A DNA stretch of 64,000 nucleotides, from positions 248,001 through 312,000 of the forward strand of contig JADNRY010000022.1 of assembly GCA_015501585.1 (NCBI GenBank), written 5' to 3'. Below the pieces are notes generated by a model. It saw nothing but the letters and a program-made list of their open reading frames with translations. It searched no databases and was not told the DNA's origin. Each line of letters opens with the position of its first letter. Within the stretch, counting starts at the first letter, position 1. The stretch is from Rhodocollybia butyracea. Its lineage: Eukaryota > Basidiomycota > Agaricomycetes > Agaricales > Omphalotaceae. A program made the position numbers and the translations under genes. Of this stretch, positions 1 through 10,501 are shown piece by piece.

Positions 1-280
1 ATTCTCCGCGAAGCGCCTACATTCTGAAAAAGGTCCAAAGGTCATTCATTTGAATTAGGACAATAAGCGTTACTTCCAAATATGGTAACCGAGTCCTTTG
101 TCCACTGCCTCGTTTTTGCTCCTTCGGCTGTCTGCGTGGAAACGAGGCAGGATATCACATCACGTGTTGCAGAAATTCCTGTACGATACAGCTATTGGTT
201 AGGCTCATAATATGTAGAATAAGGCAAGTATACGGAAAGCAAAAAATCGTCGACATTCATTGAATCTTTCACCTTGAACA

Positions 281-376
281 TGCATTAGAGGGAACCGAAC
301 CCCCGGCGGGTCGAAAGAAGTTCTTTGCTTCTCGCCCATGGCAACGACCTAGGTTACCACTACCCCATTGTAATGC
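281..376 (-). pseudogene. tRNA-Gly(GCC) pseudogene 1
   Basis: On the minus strand the anticodon loop TTGCCA and the B-box region match the intact copies. The acceptor stem is damaged by a 2-nt gain on the 5' side and a 1-nt loss on the 3' side, and the T-loop reads TTCGGTT in place of TTCGATT. An oligo-T run still lies about 35 nt downstream. It is probably inactive or poorly processed. Confidence 0.75.
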
Positions 377-957
377 TTGTTTTGGATTCATGTAACTCTC
401 TGAACTTGAGAGTGAGCGGACTCCAATGACTCGGAGAGAATTTCAGCCTTCCCGTTTCTCTCACATCCACTCCGTGTTTCCCTCTTCACCGGCACCTTCG
501 ACCTTTTCTTCTAGCTTTCAACATATCCCGCTTCAAAGATGCAGATGCTTCGTTGGATGGCATCCAACCACTTATCTGGCCTTCCAACGACGCATCTGAG
601 TCAAGTTCCTTCAGCAGACATCCAAAGCCGACAGAAAGTTTAATATCATAGGCTGTATCTGAAGACCATAAGACTTAATTAAATACCGACAAAGTGATAC
701 GACGAATCAAACCGGCTGCCCCTTTTGCTGACCGTGGACAATTATGTAACCTGCCGTAGAGTTAAAGTATACGCATACGCATACACGCACGCCTTAACTA
801 TGCGAAGAGCTGTTATAGTCCAAGCGAGGCAATCATGTATTTGAGAAATGCCAAACGTCCTGTACACGACGAGTGATACAGCTACTTATTACTACGTTGG
901 GCTCATAACACGAATCACCAAGTAACTGTCTGTATACGTCCAGTTGTACTTTGAAGC

Positions 958-962
958 AAAAA
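958..962 (-). terminator. Pol III oligo-T terminator of the copy at 991
   Basis: Five T residues on the minus strand, 28 nt past the tRNA 3' end, inside the conserved trailer line TTTTTGCTTCAAAGT shared by all copies. Confidence 0.6.
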
Positions 963-990
963 CAATCGTATTAGAACAGGCGGCCACCTA

Positions 991-1074
991 TGCATTAAGA
1001 GGGAATCGAACCCCCGGCGGGTCGAAGATGCACGTCCATGGCAACGACCCAGGTTACCACTACCCCATTAATGC
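991..1074 (-). tRNA. tRNA-Gly(GCC), 13-nt intron
   Basis: Read on the minus strand it folds as a complete tRNA. The 7-bp acceptor is GCATTAA/TTAATGC with discriminator A. The D-arm is GGGT..ACCT, the anticodon stem is GGTCG/CGACC, and the loop TTGCCA gives anticodon GCC. The T-arm is GGGGG-TTCGATT-CCCTC, with the last pairs including one G-U. Exons total 71 nt, so the remaining 13 nt after position 37 form the intron, at the standard eukaryotic position. G1-C72, C2-G71 and A73 fit eukaryotic glycine identity. This is the shortest intron in the array and one of the five intact copies. Confidence 0.93.
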
Positions 1075-1661
1075 TTGGTTATAACTTGCTACGCATGTCC
1101 TTCCAGCTTGAGAGCAATCACACTCGAATTATATTCTATCCACTGCCCTCCGCTCCTCACCTTACCTTTTCTTCGGGCCTTCAGCAACTTCCAACTGGAC
1201 CCTTTCTTTTTTTCCACAGTATATTCTATCCCTCTTCTGAGACGCTTCACTGCATATCCAGCTGCTCTCTTATGATCTAGTATTAATTCTTTTAAGTTCT
1301 ACAATGCGCTCAGCAGATGCAGAGTCCGATGTTTCCAAGTTCTAACAAACCTTTTGAAACCACCAGTGCCATACTTACATTGTGGGTTACATACTAACAA
1401 AGTGATATAACACACTAAGCAGGATTTTCAAGTCGTTCTTTAAATTTCTTGGTTACAACTTGATGTGGAGTGTGGTACCTCAAGTTCACAAGACACATTC
1501 CCTAAAGCTAACACAAAGGAAGAGCGTACTCCGGTCGCTAAACAGTCCAAGAGAAAGGGTGCTACTCCCATAATCTTTTGCCAAGCAGAGTAACCTAATT
1601 TATACGTCGCGGATGGACTTGGAAAGCAAAAATATTGGGAGAGCTTGTCACGAGCCTGTAG

Positions 1662-1765
1662 TGCATTAAGAAGGAATCGAACCCCCGGCGGGTCGAGAAA
1701 CTGCACCATCAATTCAGATTTTATAGTTTATGGCAACGACCGGGTTACCACTACCCCATTAATGC
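1662..1765 (-). tRNA. tRNA-Gly(GCC)-like, slightly degenerate, about 34-nt intron
   Basis: It has the same architecture as the intact copies, with a perfect acceptor stem and TTGCCA anticodon loop. Base 26 between the D-stem and anticodon stem is missing, and the T-stem has a G-U pair at 51-63. It may be transcribed, but folding is likely weaker. An oligo-T tract lies downstream in the conserved trailer (about 1628-1633). Confidence 0.6.
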
Positions 1766-2189
1766 TCGATTACAGTTAAACATGAACACGAACATCCCTC
1801 TGAATCTGAGAGCAAGGACACTCGAACAGAGAGTCCCTCTCCCCTCCTCCCTCTCCCCTCCTCCCTATCCACCCTTCATCCCCCTTCATCCCCTTCTTCC
1901 TGACACACTCCACTCCTCACTTCGACCTTTTCTTCCGGCCTTCAATAGCTTCCAACTGAATACAATCTTTCACCCCACAGCATATTATATCTAGTAGAGT
2001 GGACATTCAGTGGCTGCTCTCCAGATCAAGCCATATCTGTCTCACTCAACAGACGCAAAATCAAGTCCCTCTAACAGAACGGGGTGGGGCGAAACATAGA
2101 GGCAGCATATGTTTATGCAATCACAAGTATAATACTGTATACGTCCAGTTGGACTTTGAAGCAAAAACAATCATACTAACCGCTTTACA

Positions 2190-2290
2190 TGTATTAAGAG
2201 GGAATCGAACCCCCGGCGGGTCGAGAAACTCATACTTCTTGTGGATTGAATGTATGGCAACGACCCAGGTTACCACTACCCCATTAATGC
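2190..2290 (-). tRNA. tRNA-Gly(GCC)-like with broken 2-71 pair, 30-nt intron
   Basis: The body and anticodon GCC are intact, but on the minus strand the 3' acceptor reads TTAATAC. The C2-G71 pair is therefore lost (C2-A71). That pair is part of the acceptor identity region recognised by glycyl-tRNA synthetase, so charging is doubtful. The intron is unrelated in sequence to those of the other copies. Confidence 0.6.
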
Positions 2291-3009
2291 TTGCTTATAA
2301 TTTGTTAACACACATCCTTGGGAGCTTGAGAGCGTAGAAAAACTGAATCCAAATGGAGTAAGTACCGTAAGTTACTCAGTCGATGTCATATTCCAACTGA
2401 GGTGTGCTAACGGCAAACGGCGCCTAAGTGATATATATAGTAAGTGAGAAAGTAACGTGATCGTACGGAGATGTACGACTCGGAGGCATTCTGTATATAC
2501 TAACAGAGAGCAATCACACCCGGTTCTATTTCCTATCCCCCACTGCCCTCCGCTCCTCAATGCCTCACCTTCGACCTGTTCTTTGGGCCTTTAGCAACTT
2601 CCAACTGAGCGCTTTCTTTCTTTCCACACCATATCTTATCCCGCTTCAAAGGCGCTTCTCCGGATACCCAGCCGCTCCTCTCTTACAATCTGTCAACCCT
2701 TTCTACAATGCGCTCAGCAGATGCAGAGTCCAATTTTTCTAGCAGACCTTAAGTTTGAAACCGCCAGTGCCAAATATAGTGGGCTGCATGCCAACCCAGC
2801 GATGCGACGCACTCACAACAGGATTTTCAAGTTGTTCTTTTATTTTTTTGATTACAATTTGATACAGTGCAAGTTTGCAAGACACATTCCTTGAAGTTAA
2901 CAAAGAAAGAGTGTATTCCGGTTGCAATAGTCCAAGGGAAAGGGGTTACTCCCATAATCTTTTGCCAAGCAGAGTTCTTAATCTATATGTTACGGATGGA
3001 CTTGAAAGC

Positions 3010-3015
3010 AAAAAA
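3010..3015 (-). terminator. Pol III oligo-T terminator of the copy at 3034
   Basis: Six T residues on the minus strand, 18 nt past the tRNA 3' end. Confidence 0.65.
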
Positions 3016-3033
3016 TTGGGAGCAAAGACACAG

Positions 3034-3131
3034 TGCATTAAGAGGGAATCGAACCCCCGGCGGGTCGAGAAAATGTACGATGTATTCCGAGTTTATGGCA
3101 ACGACCCAGGTTACCACTACCCCATTAATGC
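3034..3131 (-). tRNA. tRNA-Gly(GCC), 27-nt intron
   Basis: All stems pair as in the 991 copy: acceptor GCATTAA/TTAATGC, anticodon stem GGTCG/CGACC, loop TTGCCA, T-loop TTCGATT. The 27-nt intron follows A37 and shows no similarity to the other introns. This appears to be a functional copy. Confidence 0.93.
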
Positions 3132-4045
3132 TCGATGATAGTTGAACACGAACACAAATATCCCTCTGAATTTGAGAGTAAGGACACTCAAACAAGAATC
3201 TCAGCTTTTCCCTCTCTCCTTCTCCCTATCCTCCCTCCCTCCCCTTCCTCCCCCGACTTGGACACACTCCACTCCTCGCCTTCACCTTTTCTTCCCGGCC
3301 CCAGCCTTCAATAACAAATTCCAAATGAACTTTTTCTTTTTCGTCACAGCATATTATATATCATAGCAGAGGTGTTTCACTGGACATCCAGCACCAGCGG
3401 CTGCTCTCCAGGCTCGAACCATATCAGCCTCTTTTGGCACTCAACAGATACGAAGTGTCAAGTCCCTCTAACAGACCGGGGCAAAACATACCGGCAACAT
3501 ATGCTTATGCAATTAGCTCACAAGACGATGTATCAACAAGTTTGAATGATAGGCTCTCAGCTTTTCCGTTTTTCGTCACCCACCCGATGCGTTCCCCCCA
3601 CTCTTCACTGGCCCGGCCTCCTTACTTTGACTTTTTCTTCAACTAGCCTTCAAAGCTTCTTGAACTTTAGCATATATGATCATATGATATTTATATCTCA
3701 CTTCAGAGATGTTTCGTTGGACATCCAGTATCTGCTCTTTCGGCAATGCACTCAGTATATGCGGAGTCAAGTCCCTCTAACAGACCGGTACAAAACATAT
3801 AGTGGGGTCCGGTATATCAGAAGAATGGCATGCCAATGAAGTAATATGACAAGTTAAATAAGTATAAGGTGGCTTTTCTTCCCTACAATTACTTAGATAC
3901 AAGTTCGCATGACAATTGGCTTACCAACAACACGAGTTAACCATGAGGCAATCATGTATTGGAGGAATGTCAAACTTTCTGTACAGGACAAGCAATACAG
4001 CTACATATTACATGGGCTCATCAATCGCCAAGTAGAACATTCCCA

Positions 4046-4118
4046 TGCATTTAGTAAGAGAGCATCAAACCCCCGGCGGGTCGGGCACTCTTCTACCCCT
4101 TATTGAGTATATGGCACT
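4046..4118 (-). pseudogene. tRNA-Gly(GCC) relic
   Basis: Only the 3' half is readable: the line CCCCCGGCGGGTCG survives, with substitutions in the T-loop and an interrupted acceptor (GCATTTAGTAAGAGAG in + orientation). A short ATGGCA remains of the anticodon side. The D-arm is gone. Confidence 0.65.
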
Positions 4119-4489
4119 AAGTGTAAACCAACACGAACGTCCCCTCCGATTCTGAGCAGATTCTCTATTTGTGCTCTGTCCTTCCCTCCTGCCTCCCCCC
4201 ACACTTTCGGACTCCTCGCCGGTACACCTTCGACCCTTTTCTTCTAGCCTTCAACAGAGCCGAAAAAGAATCGTTCAATTCCAAAATCTCACACTTTTGT
4301 AGGATTCAGGCTAAATTGGGGCATTACTCTCTTCAAGTTCTTTCGGAGTTAAGAAATTACTGGGAGAATCTTTGGAGAATCTTTAAAAAAAATAGTATGG
4401 AACAGCTGATATGGTGGTGCAAATGTCCTATCATGCCGACCAATTGGGTGACTCCACTGGTGGTAGTATTTCCCCATCCCCAGACGTAA

Positions 4490-5594
4490 TTGTACCAGTT
4501 CAGTGATGCTTCTTGTGTTCATCACTTATATGTGGATAGTCCATATAAAGACAGCCACTTAAACGGGATCCAACTGTCACCCACTACACTCAAAGACAAC
4601 AGCTCTTTGCCAAACTATATGTCAACTTCTAGTACCAGTGGTCTGACTGGTCAACAACCAAATAGCGCACCGACAGGTGAACAACCAAATAGCGCACCAG
4701 CAGGTCAACAACCAAATAGCGCACCAGCAGGTCAACAACCAAATAGCGCACCAGCAGGTCAACAACCAAATAGCGAATCTGGGCCGCCACCCTCTAGTAC
4801 AAGCCAAGTTTCAAGCAGTAGAAGTAGCTCTACTACATCCACTGTTAGTGCAAGCACTGGCATTGGCACCAACGAAATTCCATCACCAAGGTCTGTTTAC
4901 TATAAACCCTCTGATTTAGTAAAAATTCCTGAAGATACTTCTTAGTCCGATCTCAACAAGCCAGAGTACCAATTCTACATCTCTGACCTCAAACGAAGCC
5001 GGTCCAACAATGTGCGTCTTTGTTGTTTGTTTTTTTTGAACTTGTGAATACCGACAACTTGCTAATTTGGACATTATATAAAGCCACTCGCTTTCAACCG
5101 CGGGCATCATAGGAGCTGTGATTGGCTCGTTATTTGTGCTTGTTGCAGGAATTTCCATTCTTGTGTACTGCCGCCGACGTAACTCTCGGCGTCAACAAGT
5201 AGGAGGATCAGGCCATATCTTTCCGTTAGAACAAGAGATGACGCACGGATATGATAAACCTGACGCCTCGGACATTGACATTATTCCTAATGGCATAATG
5301 TCCCATACACGAGAAAAGGGACACCGTACTCAAACTAATACAACACCTCAGGCTGAAGCAGCGGCCATCCCCACCTCTGAAAACCTTCTTTTGAGCCTTT
5401 CAGGCTCGCCACTCCTCCCAACCTCGACTCAGAGTCAGGATAGTTCCAGCCAGGATGATGTACGGGTCCAGATTGGAAGAATGGAGGCTACTATTGGTAG
5501 GATGGTGGAGCATATGCATCGTCTCGAATCTCAGCTTGACTGGACAGCAGATGGACAATCGGATGCACCTCCACCGACATATGTATCTTCATGA
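4490..5594 (+). CDS. Single-pass membrane protein with 27-bp repeats and PPTY tail
   Basis: Three exons can be read: 4490-4890, 4946-5011 and 5084-5594. The introns are 4891-4945 and 5012-5083, the second with a GCTAAT branch site, and the phases join without a stop. The outer part is rich in Ser, Thr, Gln and Asn. It includes about five 9-residue repeats of the type QQPNSAPAG (4652-4786). A hydrophobic span IIGAVIGSLFVLVAGISILV follows, then CRRRNSRRQQ as stop-transfer. The cytoplasmic tail has a short coiled-coil-like stretch and ends DAPPPTYVSS, a PPxY motif as bound by WW domains of Rsp5/NEDD4-type ubiquitin ligases (known for the motif, inferred here). The layout is that of the common mushroom single-pass family and resembles the 35-48 kb array. 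No signal peptide or N-terminal domain was found at the first ATG, so the 5' end may be missing or lie in an unrecognised exon. Confidence 0.65.
4652..4786 (+). repeat. 27-bp tandem repeat, five units
   Basis: Five units of about 27 bp (CAACAACCAAATAGCGCACC...) encode Gln-Pro-Asn-Ser-Ala-Pro-rich 9-mers. Units 3 and 4 are identical, the first has a Thr variant, and the last is truncated. Confidence 0.9.
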
Positions 5595-6315
5595 ATATTA
5601 TGTATCCAATAGTATCCAATCTGCATCAGGCCACTTAACTTCGACTTATCCAGTATCCTTTTAAGAGAAAATTCCAATTTTCAAACAGCACCCAACTTTC
5701 AGATACATAATCTAGTTTATCTTACCTTGAAAACTCGTGTAAGCTTGCAAGAAAGAGGAAAAAGTTCCAGCATTCATACGAACTATCCTCAAGACTTGAT
5801 TACAATACAAGCACTATGGCTCGTGAATAAGTGGCTACAATGTGAAGAGGACGTGGTCATGGGTTCAATGACAATGCCCTGTTGCAGTAAATTAAGTTCA
5901 CTCCGGTCTATAACTTAGCAAACGCGCGCGGGAAAATCGAATTGAACACTACTTTAAACAGTTAATGAGCTAAGAATAAACATCCGACAAATTGCTCAGC
6001 TGGTCTGCAACCATCGAGGATACGAAAACTGGGACTCCGACTCGGTATAACCCCAGAGAGATGCATAGTTTTCGTAGGTACACAGCGAAGCAGGCTGTGG
6101 ATAGCGGTGATAGTCGAAGGAGTAGGATGGAAAAGTTTTGAGAGCGAGGAATTTCGACTGGACAAGAAACCAATCAGGCGACACCAAGGCGACACCAGAA
6201 GGAGATGGTGACAGTTCCAATGACCCACATTTGTCTACAACTTGTAGGATAGGCTATACGGCAAGCGAAAAGACAATGGCATTCTGTACGCCTGCGCGAG
6301 TACCACTTATGCGGC
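5595..6315. other. Intergenic, no supported gene
   Basis: Short overlapping frames exist on both strands around 5960-6230, but none has a recognisable domain, intron pattern or repeat. I see nothing that can be named here. Confidence 0.5.
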
Positions 6316-6410
6316 GGCATTAAGAGAGAATTGAACCCCTAGCGGGTCGAAAGATTCACTTGCCCATGAAAACGACCCAGGCTATCAGTGACCACCACTC
6401 CGTTATTAAC
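6316..6410 (-). pseudogene. tRNA-Gly(GCC) pseudogene
   Basis: The T-arm (AGAATTGAACCCCT in +), variable region and anticodon-side remnants (AACGACCCAG) are recognisable. The D-arm carries an insertion, the acceptor no longer pairs and the anticodon region reads CATGAAAACG. It is inactive. Confidence 0.75.
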
Positions 6411-6953
6411 GTTCTGAACTTGGGAGAAAGCACACCCAAGTGAGAGAATCTCGGTTTTTCCATTTCTCTCCCCATCCCCCCACTCCACTCCTCACATTCA
6501 TACATATTATATCCCGCTTCCGAAGGGACGCTTCGCTGGACATCCAGCGGCCGCTCTCTTATCCGCTATTTTGGCGATACATTCAGCAGATGTGAAGTCA
6601 AGTTCCTAGCCAGTAGACCGGTGCAAAACATGGTCACGGAGGGCTGTATCAGAAGGACATACCACGAAGTTGATATGCTTCAAGTACGCAACTATAAGTT
6701 CGCACGATGATTGGCTTGCTGCAGATTTACCAACTTGATGTTAAAACGTTAACCATGGAGGAGTACTCAGGTTGCAACAGCCTGGCAAGCTCGGAAATCA
6801 TTGAGGCAACCATATGTAAAATGTCCTGCATCTTGCACGAGACGCGTTGTTACTACGCCGTGGGCTCATAAATCGCCAGATAGAGTGATTGATATGGCAA
6901 GATGGACTTTCTAGCAAAAAATCACCGTGTATGCATCCTGAGGTGAGCATCTA
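6411..6953. repeat. tRNA-flank module
   Basis: Repeats the pyrimidine tract, the 'CCGCTTCCGAAGGGACGCTT' and 'GACATCCAGC' lines, and the downstream 'TACACGACGAG'-like and 'GGGCTCATAAATCGCC' lines shared with the other array units. No gene is seen. Confidence 0.65.
6916..6921 (-). terminator. Pol III oligo-T terminator of the copy at 6954
   Basis: Six T residues on the minus strand, 32 nt downstream of the mature 3' end. Confidence 0.65.
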
Positions 6954-7059
6954 TGCATTAAGAGGGAATCGAACCCCCGGCGGGTCGAAAGAAATAATCT
7001 GTCATACGAGAATTGACCACCGATGGCAACGACCCAGGTTACCACTACCCCATTAATGC
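6954..7059 (-). tRNA. tRNA-Gly(GCC), 35-nt intron
   Basis: All 71 exon nucleotides match the intact consensus: acceptor GCATTAA/TTAATGC, anticodon loop TTGCCA, T-loop TTCGATT, discriminator A. The 35-nt intron after A37 is the longest of the intact copies. Confidence 0.93.
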
Positions 7060-7363
7060 TCCATAAACATTCAACACTCCGAGATCTCAGCCTTTCCTGG
7101 CCCGTTTCCATTTCACATTCATCCCCCTCCCCCTCCCCCCCATTCCACTCCTCACCGGGCCTCACTGGCCTTTTCTTCTGGCCCTATCATATCCTGCTTC
7201 AGAGACACTTCACCAGACATCCAGCCACTCTCTTATCTCCTCTTTCAGCAATGTACTCAGCAGATGTCCTGTAACAATACTACAGGACAGCTATTACACA
7301 CTATATAGGCTCATAAATCGCCGAATAGAACAACTGACTCTATGGCAAGATGGACTTTGTAGC

Positions 7364-7375
7364 AAAAAAAAAAAA
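7364..7375 (-). terminator. Pol III terminator, T12
   Basis: Twelve T residues on the minus strand after the 7397 tRNA. Confidence 0.8.
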
Positions 7376-7396
7376 GATAATGAACTACATTTTCCA

Positions 7397-7493
7397 TGCA
7401 TTAAGAGGGAATCGAACCCCCGGCGGGTCGAGAAATCCGCCTAATACATCTCGCTTATGGCAACGACCCAGGTTACCACTACCCCATTAATGC
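7397..7493 (-). tRNA. tRNA-Gly(GCC), 26-nt intron
   Basis: Complete cloverleaf identical in exons to the 991 and 3034 copies, with a different 26-nt intron at 37/38. A 12-T run lies 21 nt downstream, the strongest terminator of the array. Confidence 0.93.
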
Positions 7494-7934
7494 TCAAGTG
7501 TAACCCAACATCCTTCAGACTTCTGACCAGATTCACTGTTTGTGTACAGTTTTTCCCTCTCCCCCCCTCCCTATCCACTCCCTATCCACTCCCTATCCAC
7601 TCTGCATCCCCCACACCTCAACTCTTTTCTTCTGGCTTTCCAATGCGTCCCCCCCTCCCCCCACTCCACTCCTCACCGGGCCTCACCAGGCCCCACTGAC
7701 TTTTTTCTTCTGGCCTCATCATACCCCCCGATCAGATACACTTCACCGGACATCCAACCACTCTCTTATCTGACTCTTATCTGCTCTTTCAGCAATGAAG
7801 TCAAGTACCTAGGGATTTCCTAGTTAGTCGATGTCCTGTCATAGTACAGGACGAGAGATACAGCCGCATATCACATGAGCTCATAAATCGCCGAGTAAAA
7901 TAACCAACACAGCAAGATTACTGGCCTTTCATGC

Positions 7935-7945
7935 AAAAAAAAAAA
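7935..7945 (-). terminator. Pol III terminator, T11
   Basis: Eleven T residues on the minus strand, 24 nt after the 7970 tRNA. Confidence 0.8.
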
Positions 7946-7969
7946 CAACAACCTCGTTATATCGCTTGA

Positions 7970-8058
7970 TGCATTAAGAGGGAATCGAACCCCCGGCGGG
8001 TCGAGAGGAAGTTCCATCCTTATGGCAACGACCCAGGTTACCACTACCCCATTAATGC
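7970..8058 (-). tRNA. tRNA-Gly(GCC), 18-nt intron
   Basis: Complete exon sequence of the intact class with an 18-nt intron after A37. It is the last intact copy of the array before eIF4A. Confidence 0.93.
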
Positions 8059-8748
8059 TTAGTTACAAGAGCAAACCAACACATTTGACCAGATTCTCTG
8101 TTTGTGTTCAGTTTTCAATCCATCTCCCTCCCTCCCACCCCACACTCCACTCCACGCTCCACCCCTCACCAGTGCACTCGACTCTTTTCTCCTGGCCTTC
8201 AACTTCCAACTTCCAGCTGAACCCTTTCTTTCTTTCCACCCGATCATCTTATCCCGCTTGAGGGAGGCTTCGCCGGACATCCGAGCGATCCGAGCGATCC
8301 AGCGATCCTCCGAGTCCCATCTGCTCTTTCGACGATGCGCTCAGCCTCTCAAAGACCTCCAGGAAACCGATGCAAAGGTACTGGATAAAACGAAGTTAAG
8401 ATGATAACACCGTATCAACACAACATACTTCCCCGAACTCAACACATTCTGAAGTTGCTTACACCTAGGTGCAGTGCAAGCAAGATAATTTGCCTCTTGC
8501 CTCTTGCCTGTTGCAGATACCAACAACATTCCTTAACTCGCGCCGCACACAGTTCCAAGATTGGATAAAGATAATAACCCATTTACATTGGATCATCGGA
8601 AACAAAAAGTACATAGAGATATGCATAGTATGCATAGCATACGAAAGAAAAACCACTAATAGAAGGAGCCAGCAATACCACGTTAGATGAAATCACTATT
8701 GGTCTTCGTCAGAACACCTCCAAAAGAAACAACTATTCGAAGAACCAC
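8059..8748. repeat. Last array flank module and 3' spacer of eIF4A
   Basis: The first 300 bases repeat the pyrimidine/'TTCCAACTT...CACCCGATCATC' module, with a small direct duplication 'CGAGCGATC' near 8283-8300. The remainder to 8748 has no recognised feature and would hold the eIF4A 3' UTR. Confidence 0.5.
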
Positions 8749-10229
8749 TCACGCGACATTCATCGGCATTTCATCGATCTGGGTACTATAGAACTCTGTT
8801 ACAGAACGTCAGTACTTATATAGAGATAAACAAAAACAGGTACTCACTCTCCAAATCCCTCAACGTCCCCACATCCTGCTGGGTCACGAAATTAATCGCG
8901 ACGCCCTTCCTTCCAAAACGGCCTCCACGGCCGATACGGTGGATATAGTTCTCCCTGTTGACGGGGAGGTCAAAGTTGACTACCAAGGAGACCTGCTGGA
9001 CGTCGATGCCGCGGGCGAGGAGGTCGGTGGTGATGAGGACGCGGGTGGAGCCGGTTTTGAAGCTCGTCATGATGAGGTTGCGTTCTTTCTGGTCCATGTC
9101 GCCGTGCTGTGATGGGAGAAATCGTCGGTTAGAATAATGATGAGAATGATAGGAAGTAAGAGAGAGGTGAAGAGGCGAAACTCACAATCGCAGAAACCGT
9201 AAACTCCCTTTCCTCCATCTTCTGCGTCAACCAATCCACCTTCCTCTTCGAATTACAAAAGATAACACTCTGCGCAACCGATATCGTATCATATATATCG
9301 CTCAGCGTATCCAACTTCCACTCCTCCTTATCAATCGCGATATAAAACTGCTTAATCCCCTCCAGCGTAAGCTCGTCCTTTTTAACCAAAATCCTCACAG
9401 GGTTACGCATGAACTTATCCGTCACCTCGAGGACCTCGTTCGGCATGGTAGCCGAAAACAGGACAACTTGCATGTCCCCGGGGAGCAGCTGGAACACCTC
9501 GTAGATCTGGTCTTTGAATCCTTGAGAAAGCATCTCATCCGCCTCGTCGAGGCATAGGATCTTGGTATGGTCCGTCTTGAGGGCGCCGCGCTTGATCATA
9601 TCCACCAGTCTCCCGGGAGTAGCCACGACGATCTGCATACCAGACCGCAAGAGGTTCATATCTTCGCGGATATTGGTGCCGCCGACACACGCGAGACTGG
9701 TGACTTCCATGTAGTCCCCGAGGGCGACGACGACTCTGTGCGTTTGAAGAGCGAGCTCGCGGGTGGGGGCGAGGAGGATGGCCTGGGTCGCTTTGACGGT
9801 GGGGTCGATGCGCTGCAGGATGGACACGGAGAACGTGGCGGTCTTTCCTGTACCGGACTGGGCCTGTGCGATGACATCGTGTTGTTTGATGACGGGGACG
9901 ATGGCGCGCTGCTGGATGGCAGAGGGACGCTCGAAACTAATATTTCGATTAGGGACTGTTTTAAGTCAAGGGATTGGGTTGCACTCACCCGTAAGCGTAG
10001 ATTCCACGAAGGAGCTTTGGGTTTAAATCCATATCATCGAAACTAAGTGTCCGTTAAACAGGCTCGTAAAAAGCAAAGATCTTGCGCTTACCTATCGATT
10101 ATCTTGTCCACATTCGTGGACTCGATGGTTTGATTTACGTCGTTGACATTCTGGGTGTTAGTTTCTTCACTGTAAACCGTGGTCAGCTCGACGGCGCTAA
10201 GCTGGGGAGATGCCCACATACACTTTCAT
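8749..10229 (-). CDS. TIF1: ATP-dependent RNA helicase eIF4A
   Basis: DEAD-box helicase of the eIF4F cap-binding complex, which unwinds mRNA 5' leaders in the cytoplasm. The start is ATG at 10229: a short exon MK(V) joins [13 protein letters not shown] across an intron. Further exons give [18 protein letters not shown], then the Q motif FERPSAIQQ, motif I AQSGTGKT, Ia PTRELALQ, Ib [37 protein letters not shown] and [13 protein letters not shown]. The last exon ends [14 protein letters not shown], using the GTGAGT donor near 8860. The length of about 395 residues is normal. Ending at NVA without the animal-type DLI fits fungal forms. FAL1/eIF4AIII is the closest alternative. All catalytic motifs are intact. 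Confidence 0.93.
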
Positions 10230-10501
10230 ACGATGTAGACAAAATAGAAGGAGAGTTCTGTATAAAACTGCCTTCGGTTGTTGGTTTGGTTATGGGGTTA
10301 AAATTGTTTGGGTTGAAGAAATTTTTTGAAATCGGCCGCGCTTATATCCCAACTCGGGACCGAGCCCGGGCCCGCGCTGACTCTAGGCCGACCCGCGTCG
10401 GGGCAACGCTGAATGATGAAAGATTACTACGTTGGCAACTATTATACAGTTATGCAGTACAGACGATGTATGCTATGGAGATTCGGATGCGATGGATGAG
10501 T

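Larger units (their letters stand above)
1..4165. repeat. Duplicated flank modules of the tRNA-Gly array, left part
   Basis: Outside the tRNA copies and the relics this stretch has no convincing gene. It consists of diverged copies of a module lying on the 5' side of each minus-strand tRNA. In + orientation the module shows a C/T-rich tract, then a 'CCTTTTCTTCTGGCCTTCAA'-like line, a 'TATCCCGCTTCAGAGACGCT'-like line, and 'GACATCCAGC' followed by a 'CAGCAGATGCAGAGTC'-like line. Copies can be read near 430-650, 1100-1340, 1840-2080, 2560-2740, 3200-3490 and 3570-3800. Because the duplicated sequence is upstream and not downstream of the tRNA, this looks like segmental duplication of a gene with its flank and not a tRNA-derived SINE. 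Small open frames here are low complexity and repeat between modules. Confidence 0.75.

Noticed and set aside
1038..3366. Small open frames in the left 4 kb as genes
   Set aside because: They run through tRNA copies and pyrimidine-rich repeat modules (the same peptide MATTQVTTTPLML recurs because it translates the tRNA).
281..8058. The tRNA units as a tRNA-derived SINE family
   Set aside because: Exons fold as full tRNAs with anticodon introns, oligo-T follows within 35 nt, and the shared long sequence is upstream of the tRNA, the reverse of SINE layout.
9567..10046. Plus-strand open frame of 159 residues across eIF4A
   Set aside because: It is antisense to conserved helicase exons on the minus strand; all codon conservation belongs to eIF4A.
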